A stretch of DNA of 64,000 bases from Pseudomonas sp. BP8 (GCF_017875955.1 NZ_JAGINK010000001.1:4866501-4930500); one strand, 5' to 3'. Counted from the stretch's first letter, positions 27,262 to 36,473 are shown. The notes: generated by a model not told the origin, from the letters alone. Translations and numbers: made by a program.

Positions 27262-28404
27262 CTACCTGCCTTGACGCAGACTCGCTACCAAGCCATCGAG
27301 CGTGGCCGGCTGCTCAAGCATTTCCTTTTCAGTCGGCAACAAGTCCCTGGGCAGTTCCTGAAGGAATTTGATGATCGGCCATACTTCAAAATCGTGAAAG
27401 GGATTCAGTCCTATGGCGTTCCCCAAGGTTTCATCCACTACAGAGTCGTCTTTCGCAATGCGCACAAACGCTTCCCATGCCCGCTTCATGTCCCAATCCG
27501 AAACGAAGAGCAGCAGCGACGTAAATGCCAGCATGAAACGGCCACCTTTGGGGGTATGCACCCAGCTGTGCGATTTCACATGTGTGGAGATAGGTAAATA
27601 GCTCGTCCCGATGAAACGCGCGAGCTGCAGGGTTTTGCGAAATTCTGTTTGCAGGATTGAGGGGTCAAACACCGACTGCGCTTGAGACTGCTCAACTGAT
27701 TTCGTAATCCGTTCAACGTCTTGGAACACGTGGATTCGATTCTCAAAGAGAAGGTCGAGCAACGCTCGGTGCTGATTGGTCAAAATCACGCGAGCAGCAT
27801 GCTTGGCATCGAAAACTGGAAGAGCCATGAGCTCGGGTGTGAAATCCAGCGCCTCATCCACCCCATCGTGAATCCACAGCCGCTGCCTCTGAAGGACGGC
27901 AATCCACTTGACGATCCGTGGGTCAAGGCTGACGACAAACTGCGACCCGACCTTCTTGTGAAAGAACCACTCCCGCATCGCGCGGATGTCTCTTTGATGA
28001 AAAGTGCCTAGGCTGATGCCCTTGCAAACAAGGACGCGCACCGCCTTGGAAAGGCCATCTTTCGGATTGGAGAACTGCACCAGGTTTTCGGGCACATGGC
28101 CTGCCGGCACGTTGCCGGAGAAATCACAGAACGGATGATGGCCAGGATTACCACCGCCTGTGGTAAAGCGGAAGAACGCTTGTCGCTTGTTCTTCGCTCC
28201 AGCTGTAGTGCCCCTCACCACTTCAGCGCCTTGACAGAAGCACGAGGGACAGGAGATGTCCTGAGCGATCGCAAGCTTCCATGCATCAGGAATGGCAACG
28301 TTTGACGGAAGCTGGGGATGCTGCGACTGATGGGCCAGGTGTGTCAGGAGTTGATCGACGTCCAGCTCCATCTCACGCGAAGCAGAGTATGCGGTCAACG
28401 GCAT
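27262..28404 (-). CDS. Hypothetical protein with CxxC...HxxxC zinc-like motif
   Basis: 380 residues, no family recognised. Near residues 52-95 CPSCFC and GHHPFCDFSG suggest a zinc-binding knuckle; the rest looks soluble and mixed helix/strand. AAAGGA about 8 bp before the ATG at 28404 supports the start. It lies in the same direction as, and downstream of, the XRE-M78 pair, with 118 bp between, so the three genes may share a transcript. Confidence 0.65.
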   Translation of the reverse strand: MPLTAYSASREMELDVDQLLTHLAHQSQHPQLPSNVAIPDAWKLAIAQDISCPSCFCQGAEVVRGTTAGAKNKRQAFFRFTTGGGNPGHHPFCDFSGNVPAGHVPENLVQFSNPKDGLSKAVRVLVCKGISLGTFHQRDIRAMREWFFHKKVGSQFVVSLDPRIVKWIAVLQRQRLWIHDGVDEALDFTPELMALPVFDAKHAARVILTNQHRALLDLLFENRIHVFQDVERITKSVEQSQAQSVFDPSILQTEFRKTLQLARFIGTSYLPISTHVKSHSWVHTPKGGRFMLAFTSLLLFVSDWDMKRAWEAFVRIAKDDSVVDETLGNAIGLNPFHDFEVWPIIKFLQELPRDLLPTEKEMLEQPATLDGLVASLRQGR

Positions 28405-28522
28405 AGGGGGTTCCTTTAAGAAGCAGTACCCACTCGTTTCTAAAGAAGAATCTCCTCGGACTCAAGCCTTTTGGCGCACGTCAGCGGGATGATCTGACGT
28501 ACGCCCTCAATGCCTGAGCTGA

Positions 28523-29623
28523 CTACTTCACCAGGGCCAGCGGCGAGGTGGGAACCTTCAACATGAACCGTTCCCTGACTAACTCATCGGACAGCCCCGA
28601 AGCCTTCAGAATCTTCCGCCAACTGACGTGATCGAGAAGATCCACAGCCCGCTGGACAAGGGTTGGGGTCTCCTGCTCAAGAAGCTCGTCCAGCTCTTCC
28701 CGTTTCGTGAAACCGTTGCGGCTCAGGTAGGTGAAGCCCGAGCGAGCCTGATCCTGCGTGATCAGATTCAGCGTCTGAGCGCGATAGATGATGGCCTTGA
28801 AACTAACCTTCCAACGAAGCTTCAGCTCGCCCAATGCTGTCCAGTTCAGGTATTGCCCACGCATCGTAGGAAATTCACCACCAAAGCTCGCCCTGGGCAT
28901 CAATAGCGCACTGGCAAACTGGTTAGCCTGTGCCTCAGTTGTCCTACAGCCCGTCTCGATCCCCTGATGCATGACCAGGTGGCCAAGCTCATGGGCAATA
29001 TCGAACCGGTGCCGGCAAGGATTGACCTTGGCCGTGTTGCGAACGATCAAAGGACGCTTGTTGAATAATGAAAATGCATCGATACGGTCATCCGCATCCG
29101 CCAGGTTTACCACCAGCACACCGGCCTTCTCAGCCAGACGGGTGACATTGGCAATGGGGCCGATGCCGATCGACAGATCCCTCCGAAAGCCCTCCGCCGC
29201 CTTTTCGATTACATCGTCACTGACAAGCGGGACTTCAAAGGGATCGAACCCCACCGGAGGGAAATCCACCTCGTGTTCCAACTCGTTGACGAGCAACTCA
29301 AAAAGCTCGACCTGAGACGCGATGCTCTTCTTGATAGTCTGGGTCGACGATCGCAGGCTACGGAAATGACATTGTTCAAGTTCCACCGAGCCACGACGCG
29401 GGCTCGACAAGAACTCTTCCGTCACTCCTAAGGCCCTGGTGAGCAATTGAATCTGCGACGGGTTTGGCACCGCATTGATTTCGAGCTTGTGCGCGTACTG
29501 CCGACTTACGCCCAGCAAATCGCCCAGCTCTGCAAGCGACAAGCCGGCTGCACACCGAGCCAACCTCAGCTTGTCAGGTGAAAATTCAGCCCCAAAAGCG
29601 AGCTGTTGTGTTCTGTCATCCAT
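28523..29623 (-). CDS. XRE-type HTH fused to ImmA/IrrE-like M78 metallopeptidase
   Basis: 366 residues. An N-terminal XRE domain (residues about 15-70, LRLARCAAGLSLAELGDLLG then SRQYAHKLE) is joined to a zinc peptidase domain with IAHELGHLVMH near residue 211. The ImmA/IrrE family cleaves repressors to switch on mobile elements or stress genes. Fused XRE-M78 proteins are common in islands, sometimes as toxin-antitoxin partners. It overlaps the preceding 205-residue gene by 8 bp, so the two are coupled. Its substrate is unknown. Confidence 0.85.
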   Translation of the reverse strand: MDDRTQQLAFGAEFSPDKLRLARCAAGLSLAELGDLLGVSRQYAHKLEINAVPNPSQIQLLTRALGVTEEFLSSPRRGSVELEQCHFRSLRSSTQTIKKSIASQVELFELLVNELEHEVDFPPVGFDPFEVPLVSDDVIEKAAEGFRRDLSIGIGPIANVTRLAEKAGVLVVNLADADDRIDAFSLFNKRPLIVRNTAKVNPCRHRFDIAHELGHLVMHQGIETGCRTTEAQANQFASALLMPRASFGGEFPTMRGQYLNWTALGELKLRWKVSFKAIIYRAQTLNLITQDQARSGFTYLSRNGFTKREELDELLEQETPTLVQRAVDLLDHVSWRKILKASGLSDELVRERFMLKVPTSPLALVK

Positions 29624-30233
29624 CTACGGGTTCATCATTGTCTGTGGCATTGCTATCAACATCTTTACGCTTACGCTGCACTTCAGCTTCCGGTACGTCC
29701 ACAGCATCATGCTGCACAGTCGCTCTCACGGAAAGCAGAGACCGCTCCTCGTGCTTCCACAAGCAAATCACGTTGAGGTTGGCATCGAAGCCTACGATCG
29801 CAACCTCGACCTTGGGAAACTCCAGATCATTGTTGCTGGAAACATAGACTCGCCAGGTGCAGATCTCAGGCGACCTCTCAAACAGTGAAAGCTGATGCTG
29901 CTCCAGCGGATTCGGCTTGATGCGGTAAGCCTTCTTCATTTCATTCGGGTTATCGGTCACGATCTGCAGCAGCACATTGTTAATGGCCACCGTAAAATCC
30001 AGGGTGGCGTTGCGCAGCTGCAGCCAAGGCATCGACTTATCAGCCGCCAACAGCTTGCACAGCCCTTGCTGTCGACCAAACAGCAGGGTGCCGCGCGTGT
30101 AGTTAGTGTCGTATGCGCTACTGGAGTCCTCCAACGCGCTATAGGCTACGTCAGCGACCTCCTGGCAGAACCGATCCACATACTCAGGCAGCAGCCTAGG
30201 CTCGAAATGACTGGGATGTTGTGTCACATGCAT
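29616..30233 (-). CDS. Hypothetical protein coupled to XRE-M78 gene
   Basis: 205 residues, no family recognised. The N-terminal 130 residues look folded and mostly helical; the end (AEVQRKRKDVDSNATDNDEP) is charged and probably disordered. It starts at 30233 and overlaps the XRE-M78 gene by 8 bp. By position it could be the partner or substrate of that peptidase. Confidence 0.65.
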   Translation of the reverse strand: MHVTQHPSHFEPRLLPEYVDRFCQEVADVAYSALEDSSSAYDTNYTRGTLLFGRQQGLCKLLAADKSMPWLQLRNATLDFTVAINNVLLQIVTDNPNEMKKAYRIKPNPLEQHQLSLFERSPEICTWRVYVSSNNDLEFPKVEVAIVGFDANLNVICLWKHEERSLLSVRATVQHDAVDVPEAEVQRKRKDVDSNATDNDEPVDG

Positions 30234-30252
30234 CAGGCTGCCTCTCCAAAAG

Positions 30253-30311
30253 TCTGCAAATATTAAAAAGTGTCAACCCGAATTCTATGCAGATTTGCGG
30301 ATATGTCAACC
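30253..30311. promoter_or_regulatory. Operator-like repeats upstream of XRE-M78 operon
   Basis: Two TGTCAACC direct repeats (30271-30278 and 30304-30311) lie 33 bp apart. A TCTGCAAAT (from 30253) is matched by an imperfect inverse ATTTGCGGA. They sit within 80 bp of the operon start, a plausible site for autoregulation. Confidence 0.4.
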
Positions 30312-30339
30312 AAACAGGTGCGCGTACATTCTGGGCACG

Positions 30340-30690
30340 CTACAGCTGCACGGAGCCGTCGCTCCCGGGCAAGGATCGGTACCATTGCGCATAAGGCGTG
30401 TTCTTTACCAACTGCCGGTTGTAATCAGGACTGCCGTCGATCCACCACACCGGGCCCCGTTCACCCAATGCCACCTTGGCAGCATCAACCCGTGCTCTTG
30501 CCTTTTTGAGCCGCAAGGCTTCCTGCCCTACCTTGGCCTGTCTCACCTCGCGCCGGGCGCTCATCAGCTCCGAAACCAGGCGCTGCCTGACATCCGGGTC
30601 GAGCCCAGGATTGCTGCAGCGCCACAGTCGGCCCTTAACCACGAAGTAGCGACCATCGGGTGTGTGGGGGTACATGTCCGTTTCCACCAT
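30340..30690 (-). CDS. Conserved small protein of unknown function
   Basis: 116 residues starting MVETDMYPHTPDGRYFVVKG, a small-protein type I recall from many proteobacteria: RLWRC near residue 25, then an Arg/Ala-rich helix (LVSELMSARREVRQA) and the conserved tail ERGPVWWIDGSPDYNRQL. The ATG at 30690 is preferred. An upstream ATG at 30744 would overlap the divergent gene. Function unknown. Confidence 0.7.
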   Translation of the reverse strand: MVETDMYPHTPDGRYFVVKGRLWRCSNPGLDPDVRQRLVSELMSARREVRQAKVGQEALRLKKARARVDAAKVALGERGPVWWIDGSPDYNRQLVKNTPYAQWYRSLPGSDGSVQL

Positions 30691-30729
30691 TCTGATCCGC
30701 CGGGGCTTTGAGCCGTAGGTTGCTCGGAC

Positions 30730-31668
30730 TTGCACAGAGTTCATTTGGTGCGCAGAATCCCGGCAAATCTCCTCGGACTCAAACAGACCGTGTCGCTCTC
30801 TGGCATTTTCAGCTCCCGCTACCAGCGTCGGCAATTCCTCGGCGCGAGCTTCCTCGCAATCGGGATTTCTTGCGCCATCATCATGCTGATCGCGTACTTC
30901 AAACATGATCAGCCGATGTGGGAAGTCGTCAACAATTTCTTCATCTCGATTGTGGCCAGCGGCGCGTTTGCGATCATCTCGACGCTCTGCCTCTCCTACT
31001 TCACTGATCCCAGGGTAGCTAGGTTGGAAACGCTGATCCTGCCGCAGGATGTCACCGAGAACCTGCATCGTCTGGCCAGTGGCGCGCACGACTACCGGAT
31101 CTATGTCCGCACAGGCCGTCAATTTCGCGCGAAGGCATTACCTACCCTGATCAACCATGCCCGCGAAAGCCGCCAGCCGATCCGCCTAGAGGTCGTTCTG
31201 TTGGATTTCAGGAATATTGAGGTGTGCCAGCGATACGCCGAGTTTCGCAAGTCGGGATCATTTGATGGCAAAGTCTGGAGCAGGAAATACGTTGAGCAGG
31301 AAATTCTCGCAACTATCGCTACCCTCGCCCAGGCCGTGAATCTCAACCGGCCATTCATAGAGCTGGATTTGCGCTTGAGTTCCCGCCTATCCGTGTTCCG
31401 CATCGAAGGCAATGCCCAAGAGCTGATGGTTACGCGCGAAGATCCCAAAGATTACGCCTACTGCTACCACCATAAGCATCGCGATTTTTCAGGGCTGCTG
31501 ACCGAGTTCAACTGGGTTAAAAACGAGGCAGAGCAGATCCAAGTCCCTGCAACAGCTGATGCTGATCCTTCGGCGATCTTGACGGCAATGTTCGGTGATC
31601 AGGTGTCACCCGAACTCCGAGCGGAGGCCGTAAAAACTATGAAGTCCCCTGCACCGTATGCCCGCTGA
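30730..31668 (+). CDS. Two-TM membrane protein with cytosolic domain, unknown
   Basis: 312 residues. Two transmembrane helices near residues 37-80 (FLGASFLAIGISCAIIMLIAYF and VNNFFISIVASGAFAIISTLC) precede a cytosolic domain of about 220 residues with a possible beta-alpha fold (YRIYVRTGRQF, LEVVLLDFRN, IELDLRLSSRLSVFRIEG). The listed start is a TTG; a GTG at 30790 is an alternative closer to the first helix. The last 11 bp overlap the cupin-like gene, so the two are coupled. I recognise no family. A membrane-anchored sensor or effector is possible. Confidence 0.65.
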   Translation: MHRVHLVRRIPANLLGLKQTVSLSGIFSSRYQRRQFLGASFLAIGISCAIIMLIAYFKHDQPMWEVVNNFFISIVASGAFAIISTLCLSYFTDPRVARLETLILPQDVTENLHRLASGAHDYRIYVRTGRQFRAKALPTLINHARESRQPIRLEVVLLDFRNIEVCQRYAEFRKSGSFDGKVWSRKYVEQEILATIATLAQAVNLNRPFIELDLRLSSRLSVFRIEGNAQELMVTREDPKDYAYCYHHKHRDFSGLLTEFNWVKNEAEQIQVPATADADPSAILTAMFGDQVSPELRAEAVKTMKSPAPYAR

Positions 31669-32290
31669 TCTTTCAGAGCTGCTCTGCCGTGAACGTTTCA
31701 CCTCATGCGATCGCGGCGAACTGCTCCGGGCACTCAAGCAGTGGATTGCAGCCTGCAACCCGACCTGCCTGATGCACCCACATGGCTTTTATGTGCTGCT
31801 GTTGAAGCGGGAAAATGGTGAGGAATGGCGGCTGCATTTGTGGCCGAGCGATCGAGGTGAAGGTTATGGCATGCCTGCCCGAGTGCATACCCACGACAAG
31901 CATGTCGACAGCCGCATCCTGATTGGCACGCTGTCCAACCTGCAATACACCGTGAACGAAGTCGAAAGCTGCGGCGCGCCGCTGTACGAAGCGCATTACC
32001 AAGGTGACAGGTATCAGCAACACACCAGGAACGTGCTGCGCAAGACGGATGCCCGGGTCGACCTGAGACTTGAGGAGCGATCATTGATGCTGGCCGGCGA
32101 CAGCTACCGGATCGAGCGCCATACGTATCATGAAGCAGTGCCTTCCCCAGGGCTCACCACTTGCACCTTGGTCTGCATGCACTCCCCCGCGCCTGGTTCG
32201 ATCAAGGTAGTGGGTTTGGATGGATATCCGGACGAGTTGAGCTTTGAGCGCAGTGAACATCAGGGGCATGTGTTCTTGCGTTACTTGTAA
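31658..32290 (+). CDS. Cupin-fold protein, unknown substrate
   Basis: 210 residues. HTHDKHVDSRILIG (residues about 77-90) and a later YRIERHTYHEAVPS look like the two metal-binding motifs of a cupin barrel. It overlaps the upstream membrane-protein gene by 11 bp, suggesting joint function. Thiol dioxygenases and sugar or nucleotide binders share the fold, so no reaction can be named. Confidence 0.65.
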   Translation: MPADLSELLCRERFTSCDRGELLRALKQWIAACNPTCLMHPHGFYVLLLKRENGEEWRLHLWPSDRGEGYGMPARVHTHDKHVDSRILIGTLSNLQYTVNEVESCGAPLYEAHYQGDRYQQHTRNVLRKTDARVDLRLEERSLMLAGDSYRIERHTYHEAVPSPGLTTCTLVCMHSPAPGSIKVVGLDGYPDELSFERSEHQGHVFLRYL

Positions 32291-32369
32291 ATCCATAGCC
32301 ACAACTTTAACTTTTGATGGCCGAGAGGATTTTCGAGAGCAGTCTCTCCAAAAATGCTCCCGGCGGCCA

Positions 32370-33743
32370 TCAATGCACGTGGAACTGCTGCCGCTCAACG
32401 AACTCTCTGACGGAGCCAATAAGCCGCTTTGCCTTCTCATGCTCCATGTGAGCATTCTGGAATGCCGCGACCATCACACTAGCTGCAAGAGTAGGCTGTG
32501 CATTATCAACGTTGAAAATGGTTTCCGGCTGGCCGTGATCTGCCTTATTTTGCCATTTTAAAGAGAGCCTATGATCAGTAAGCTTAAGCCAATAATCCTG
32601 CAGATGCCCCACCGACCCTTTCAATGCGATATCTGAGGAGGGATCCACATCAAATTTCCAGTCGACCACATCGGCATCCCATCCCTTGACACAGATGACA
32701 GCACGCTCTTTACCATCAGTATTCTTGACTTCTTCTTTCTTGGAAGAAAAAATCCCCAGAATACATTCATACGCGACCTTGAACGGATTGCGTGGGCTTG
32801 CGGCGTAGCTAAGAGGAGTCGGCTTATAAGACTCCATCGCTTGATTCAGCACCTCTAGAATCGTCTTCATTTCAGCCAAGCGAACTGCACTTATGCGGTG
32901 AGCCTCATCCAGAATTATCATAGCTTCATCTGCTACTTGATCCACGGTAGGAGGTCGATAGCCCATGAAATCGGAGTAAAGGTCTGAAAGCTCTTCATCA
33001 TGGCTTTTGGAAAAGTTCCCCCCCCTTCGAGGAGTGGACACCCCAAGCGCTAGCCTTTGTAACTGAGGCAGCATTTTCGAGAAAGCCTCGATGGCCAGTT
33101 GATGCTGAAAATCCCCTACCCTATGGGCACAATTTGCAGAGTGACGGGTCGCGCTCACAAAATTGACGATGTCAGAACCAGCTACCTGCTGGCTACCTTG
33201 GGTAACATTCGATACGACTTGCATATCCAAAGATTTTTGCTGCGCCTTTAGGCATAGCTCAGCAATCGCACGCGTTATATTCTCACGCCGTGCATAATTA
33301 AGTCGTATTGCATCGATCATTGTGGCTCGCAACTCATCTTCAAGGCTCGAATTGGAGGCTTGAACAACAAGCGCATTGACCTTACCAGCAGACACCTCTA
33401 CAGGAAGAATGCTACTTGCGACAGGCTGAACAAGCTTTACTTTTCGCTCTGCGCTCTCAACTGATGAAGCCTCAAACTTCTCCAAAGGGATCAACTCAAG
33501 CGCTCCTGGACTATAAACCCAGTCGTAGTTTTCCTCTGCCTTTGGCCATTGTTTCATCATGAGCCGATAAAGCTTTCTACCAACTTTCCCGAGTGGATTG
33601 CTCTGCAAAGCCTCTAATTCGGCTCTTACCTTATCCGCTTCCAAGGCAGTCTCGGAGGCAGGCCGAGACTCATTCGACTCACGCCCTAAACCCATCGCCT
33701 CTCGGAACACTCGCGAAAGGTTGTCATCTGAAAATGGATTCAT
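32370..33743 (-). CDS. Hypothetical protein, second gene of a two-gene unit
   Basis: 457 residues, no family recognised. The ATG at 33743 has GGAGG 7 bp upstream, better than the adjacent ATG at 33746. The N-terminal part is polar; the middle (about 140-310) is helical, with a stretch of Gln/Ser/Val (QVVSNVTQGSQQVAGSD); the C-terminal part has Trp-rich strands (VKGWDADVVDWKFDVD). It starts just 11 bp after the GNAT-like gene ends, so the two form an operon. Confidence 0.65.
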   Translation of the reverse strand: MNPFSDDNLSRVFREAMGLGRESNESRPASETALEADKVRAELEALQSNPLGKVGRKLYRLMMKQWPKAEENYDWVYSPGALELIPLEKFEASSVESAERKVKLVQPVASSILPVEVSAGKVNALVVQASNSSLEDELRATMIDAIRLNYARRENITRAIAELCLKAQQKSLDMQVVSNVTQGSQQVAGSDIVNFVSATRHSANCAHRVGDFQHQLAIEAFSKMLPQLQRLALGVSTPRRGGNFSKSHDEELSDLYSDFMGYRPPTVDQVADEAMIILDEAHRISAVRLAEMKTILEVLNQAMESYKPTPLSYAASPRNPFKVAYECILGIFSSKKEEVKNTDGKERAVICVKGWDADVVDWKFDVDPSSDIALKGSVGHLQDYWLKLTDHRLSLKWQNKADHGQPETIFNVDNAQPTLAASVMVAAFQNAHMEHEKAKRLIGSVREFVERQQFHVH

Positions 33744-33754
33744 CATATACCTCC

Positions 33755-34753
33755 TCAAGCATGGCCGACTGACGAAAGGTGACTTGTACGTGAAGCTCGA
33801 TAGACATCCATGGCCTTGCAGAATTCCTTTGACTTATCTGGCATAAGCTTAAAGTAGCCACCATGCGACCAGAGCCTTCCCGGCGAGATCGCCGGATGAT
33901 CATCTGGAAGCGGGGCCAAACCGATCCGCAGGTAAAACTTCTTGAGGCGCTCGCCTCCCTCTGCATCGGCACGCAATACGAGAGTTGCCTCTTGGTTAAC
34001 CTCAATACCAGCTTGAACCGTATAATCGACCAGCGCATGGGCGATGAGACTAATTTTACTTAAACCTAGTGCACGAGAATAAAACTCACGCGGAGCGTCG
34101 GACAGGTACCACGTGTAGGCTCGCTCTTTGGTAAGCTCTTGGATTTTGCACTTAAAATCCGGAACAAGGGTGAGCATGCCTATAGGTATATATCGCCCGT
34201 TTTTCACTACGACCATGCAAACAGCCTTGGACTCGCCTTTCTTGTGGTAACTCTTACGCCACTTGCTATAGACAAGATGAAGATAGTAAATAAATCTCCA
34301 AGACCACTTAATATCCGCCCGACTGCGAACGCCCACAGTCAGGCTGGCCGCACGGGGCGCAATCACCTCCGAGCCTGAAGACGCTGGAGCCTGAACTAAA
34401 CCGGAGCCAACGGCACACTCCAGCTGATTCAGCATGCCCGCGTTGACTACCGTTTCGATCTGCTCGACGGCATCCTGCACCACCTTTGCTACTGCTTTCT
34501 CTGAAGCACACTGCTCGTTCACATCTGCGACCACCGCCAATTTTGGCGTTGGTTTACGTTGGGTGGATGCTTGCTCGGAAATGACGGGAGACGTAGTGGA
34601 TCGAGAATAATGCTCATTGATCACAGGCTGTACTTTTTCCATCCACGTGTTGATAAGCTCCGGCGTCATATCTACAAAATGAACACCCAATAGGAACTTC
34701 TCCCCTTTCGCGTTTTCCGCTGGAAGATGTGCAACGTGATCGGCTTGACGCAT
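33755..34753 (-). CDS. GNAT-like acyltransferase-domain protein
   Basis: 332 residues. The C-terminal half resembles an N-acetyltransferase fold: YIPIGMLTLVPDF as the central strands, then LVLRADAEGGERLKKFYLRI followed by GLAPL, matching the helix and FYxxxGF end of GNAT enzymes. The N-terminal 130 residues are unrelated and partly low-complexity. The usual acetyl-CoA pyrophosphate loop is not obvious, so activity is uncertain. First gene of the pair with the 457-residue protein. Confidence 0.55.
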   Translation of the reverse strand: MRQADHVAHLPAENAKGEKFLLGVHFVDMTPELINTWMEKVQPVINEHYSRSTTSPVISEQASTQRKPTPKLAVVADVNEQCASEKAVAKVVQDAVEQIETVVNAGMLNQLECAVGSGLVQAPASSGSEVIAPRAASLTVGVRSRADIKWSWRFIYYLHLVYSKWRKSYHKKGESKAVCMVVVKNGRYIPIGMLTLVPDFKCKIQELTKERAYTWYLSDAPREFYSRALGLSKISLIAHALVDYTVQAGIEVNQEATLVLRADAEGGERLKKFYLRIGLAPLPDDHPAISPGRLWSHGGYFKLMPDKSKEFCKAMDVYRASRTSHLSSVGHA

Positions 34754-35298
34754 TGAAGAATCGTTCCTGATCCAAATCCCTAGTAACGCTCAGTACTCAT
34801 TCTGAGCGGCCCTCACACCTATGACGCAATGCGGGACTGACATGCTCTCCAGAATATCATTATGCCACCACCACTCATAGCCGCATGCAGCCTTGAGCCC
34901 TTAGTTTTCACCTTAGTGTGCGACTTTTCATGATCTCCAGTGCGCTCCATGCGTCTTCGTAGCCCGAGGAGTGTAAGACTTTTCGCTTTCCCAGGCTGTG
35001 GGAGTGTAGGAGTTTTTGCTCTGGCAGGTAAGGAAAGTGTGCGAGTTTTCACGATTGCGCCATCTGAGCGCGCCTTTTCGAGATCGCACGCTAGGTCGGC
35101 GGAGATAATGAGTATTCGACTGGATGTGCGTATATGTGGAATGGGGTGCTTTGGCGTGGCTTGCTATTGAGTTGCTCGCTTTGGGAGGCTGGGTTTTGAG
35201 AGGCCTACCCTGGAGGAACCGTTAGCGATACAGATCAAGATGAGCATGCGCCGACAACGCCACCGAGGGTGTCAGCACATGAAATGACCTGGGAGCAG
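34754..35298. other. Gap with short degenerate repeats and one doubtful small frame
   Basis: Four imperfect copies of AGTGTNNGANTTTT start at 34915, 34970, 35003 and 35036; the last three are exactly 33 bp apart. The minus-strand frame 34819-35052 translates them as 11-residue units (KTRTLSLPARA, KTPTLPQPGKA, KSLTLLGLRRR). It might be a small gene, but composition and lack of a ribosome-binding site argue against that. Otherwise nothing seen. Confidence 0.45.
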
Positions 35299-35820
35299 TT
35301 ACTGGGCTGGAAGCGCAGCAGCCTCAGACACTGAAGGCGCTTGGGGCTGGCCGTTGACGCGTGAGGCGATTGTCTTTAGCGCACTGTCCTTCGCCTCACC
35401 CCAAATCGAGGGATCAGAGAAGGCCCACACAAAAACCGCCACAAAAACTGCCGTCCAGAAGTTCCCGATGATGCCAGCGGAGCCCGAGGCATGCCACTTC
35501 CAAAGCCTTTTGAACATGCCGCTCTTGGGAAGCGAGTCCAAGGTCAGGTTATTGATCTGGTCGGCCAAGCGGGACTGAACCCCCTTCAGCTTCTCATCTG
35601 CCGTAGCGTGGAGGAATAGGGTAGCAAGGCCGTCGGCCTCGGCACGGTACTTCTTGATCTCGTGCTGCTGGCTCTTGATTCGTGTGAATGCACTGATATC
35701 CATGCCACCTTTCACAGCTTCCCGCTTCTCTGTCTTGTAGATCGAGTAGGCGATCATGCCAACAAAGTCTTTCTTGTTTCTAACCAGCTTCTCATGCATC
35801 TGGTTGTACTTTTCACTCAT
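35299..35820 (-). CDS. Small membrane protein, second gene of a pair
   Basis: 173 residues from the ATG at 35820, overlapping the preceding 70-residue gene by 8 bp. The N-terminal 110 residues are charged and helical, with coiled-coil character (IKSQQHEIKKYRAEADGLA). One transmembrane segment (IIGNFWTAVFVAVFVWAF) lies near residue 125, and a short Ala/Pro tail follows. No family recognised. The soluble-plus-one-helix layout recalls membrane-anchored effectors, which is inference. Confidence 0.65.
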   Translation of the reverse strand: MSEKYNQMHEKLVRNKKDFVGMIAYSIYKTEKREAVKGGMDISAFTRIKSQQHEIKKYRAEADGLATLFLHATADEKLKGVQSRLADQINNLTLDSLPKSGMFKRLWKWHASGSAGIIGNFWTAVFVAVFVWAFSDPSIWGEAKDSALKTIASRVNGQPQAPSVSEAAALPAQ

Positions 35821-36025
35821 CCTTGAAGACCTTGTTCTCATTCTCTCGATTGTACTTGTCGCGCGCTTCGATCATGAAATCGTTGATCTTTTTGGAGGAA
35901 AGCTTGCCGACAATTGCCTTGGCCATGTCGCTGGGAATGTAGCCCGACATGACCTTGTCGTTGATTCTTTCCGCAAGCGACTTGTGGCGAAGCCCTAAGG
36001 TTTTGAGAATCGTGTCGATAGTCAT
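35813..36025 (-). CDS. Small basic protein, first gene of a pair
   Basis: 70 residues, MTIDTILKTLGLRHKSLAER then a Lys-rich helical region ending FKDE. GGAGGT 8 bp before the ATG at 36025 fixes the start; the longer in-frame extension is rejected. It overlaps the membrane-protein gene by 8 bp. It could be an antitoxin or regulator by size and order, but no family was recognised. Confidence 0.65.
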   Translation of the reverse strand: MTIDTILKTLGLRHKSLAERINDKVMSGYIPSDMAKAIVGKLSSKKINDFMIEARDKYNRENENKVFKDE

Positions 36026-36473
36026 GTGTGCGTACCTCCAGTCCGTTGTCCTACCAATCATAGCTGCCGCGTATCCATTGAGAGCTGAAGTTGAGCGGTA
36101 GGTGTCCTCACCCGCCGCACCGTGCACCTTCCTACAGGCGCACGAAGTCCATCTAAATCTTACAATGAATACTGGCATATTGCCATACCCCTACTGGGGA
36201 AAAACCCTAACTCCCTGTTACGGCTACCTTTTTCGACTGCCGGATGCGCGGAAGGTTCACCAGGATCCGGTACTGGCCATGTGCCTCTCCAGGCTGAGCT
36301 CCCGGTATTAGCGCCTGCTTAGGGTGACCAGCGGTGCATGCATTTGTAATGCTAAAGCCTCGTATTGAGTGACCTTGTCGAGTAATGGCGAACGGCCATC
36401 CTCCGGTTTAAAATCGCATTTCCGACAGAGGCTGTCATGCTGTCATGCGGGCTTGCCCGGGAGCGTACTGGTG
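36026..36473. other. Gap with no recognised gene
   Basis: Short open frames on both strands, none with a start signal or familiar sequence. It should hold the promoter of the 70-residue gene. Confidence 0.5.

Noticed and set aside
30691..31122. Extension of the 116-residue protein gene to 260 residues
   Set aside because: The extra part is antisense to the membrane-protein gene and unlike the small-protein family.
34915..35055. CRISPR-like 33-bp periodic repeats
   Set aside because: Only three or four imperfect copies of a short motif with no separate spacers and no cas genes nearby.
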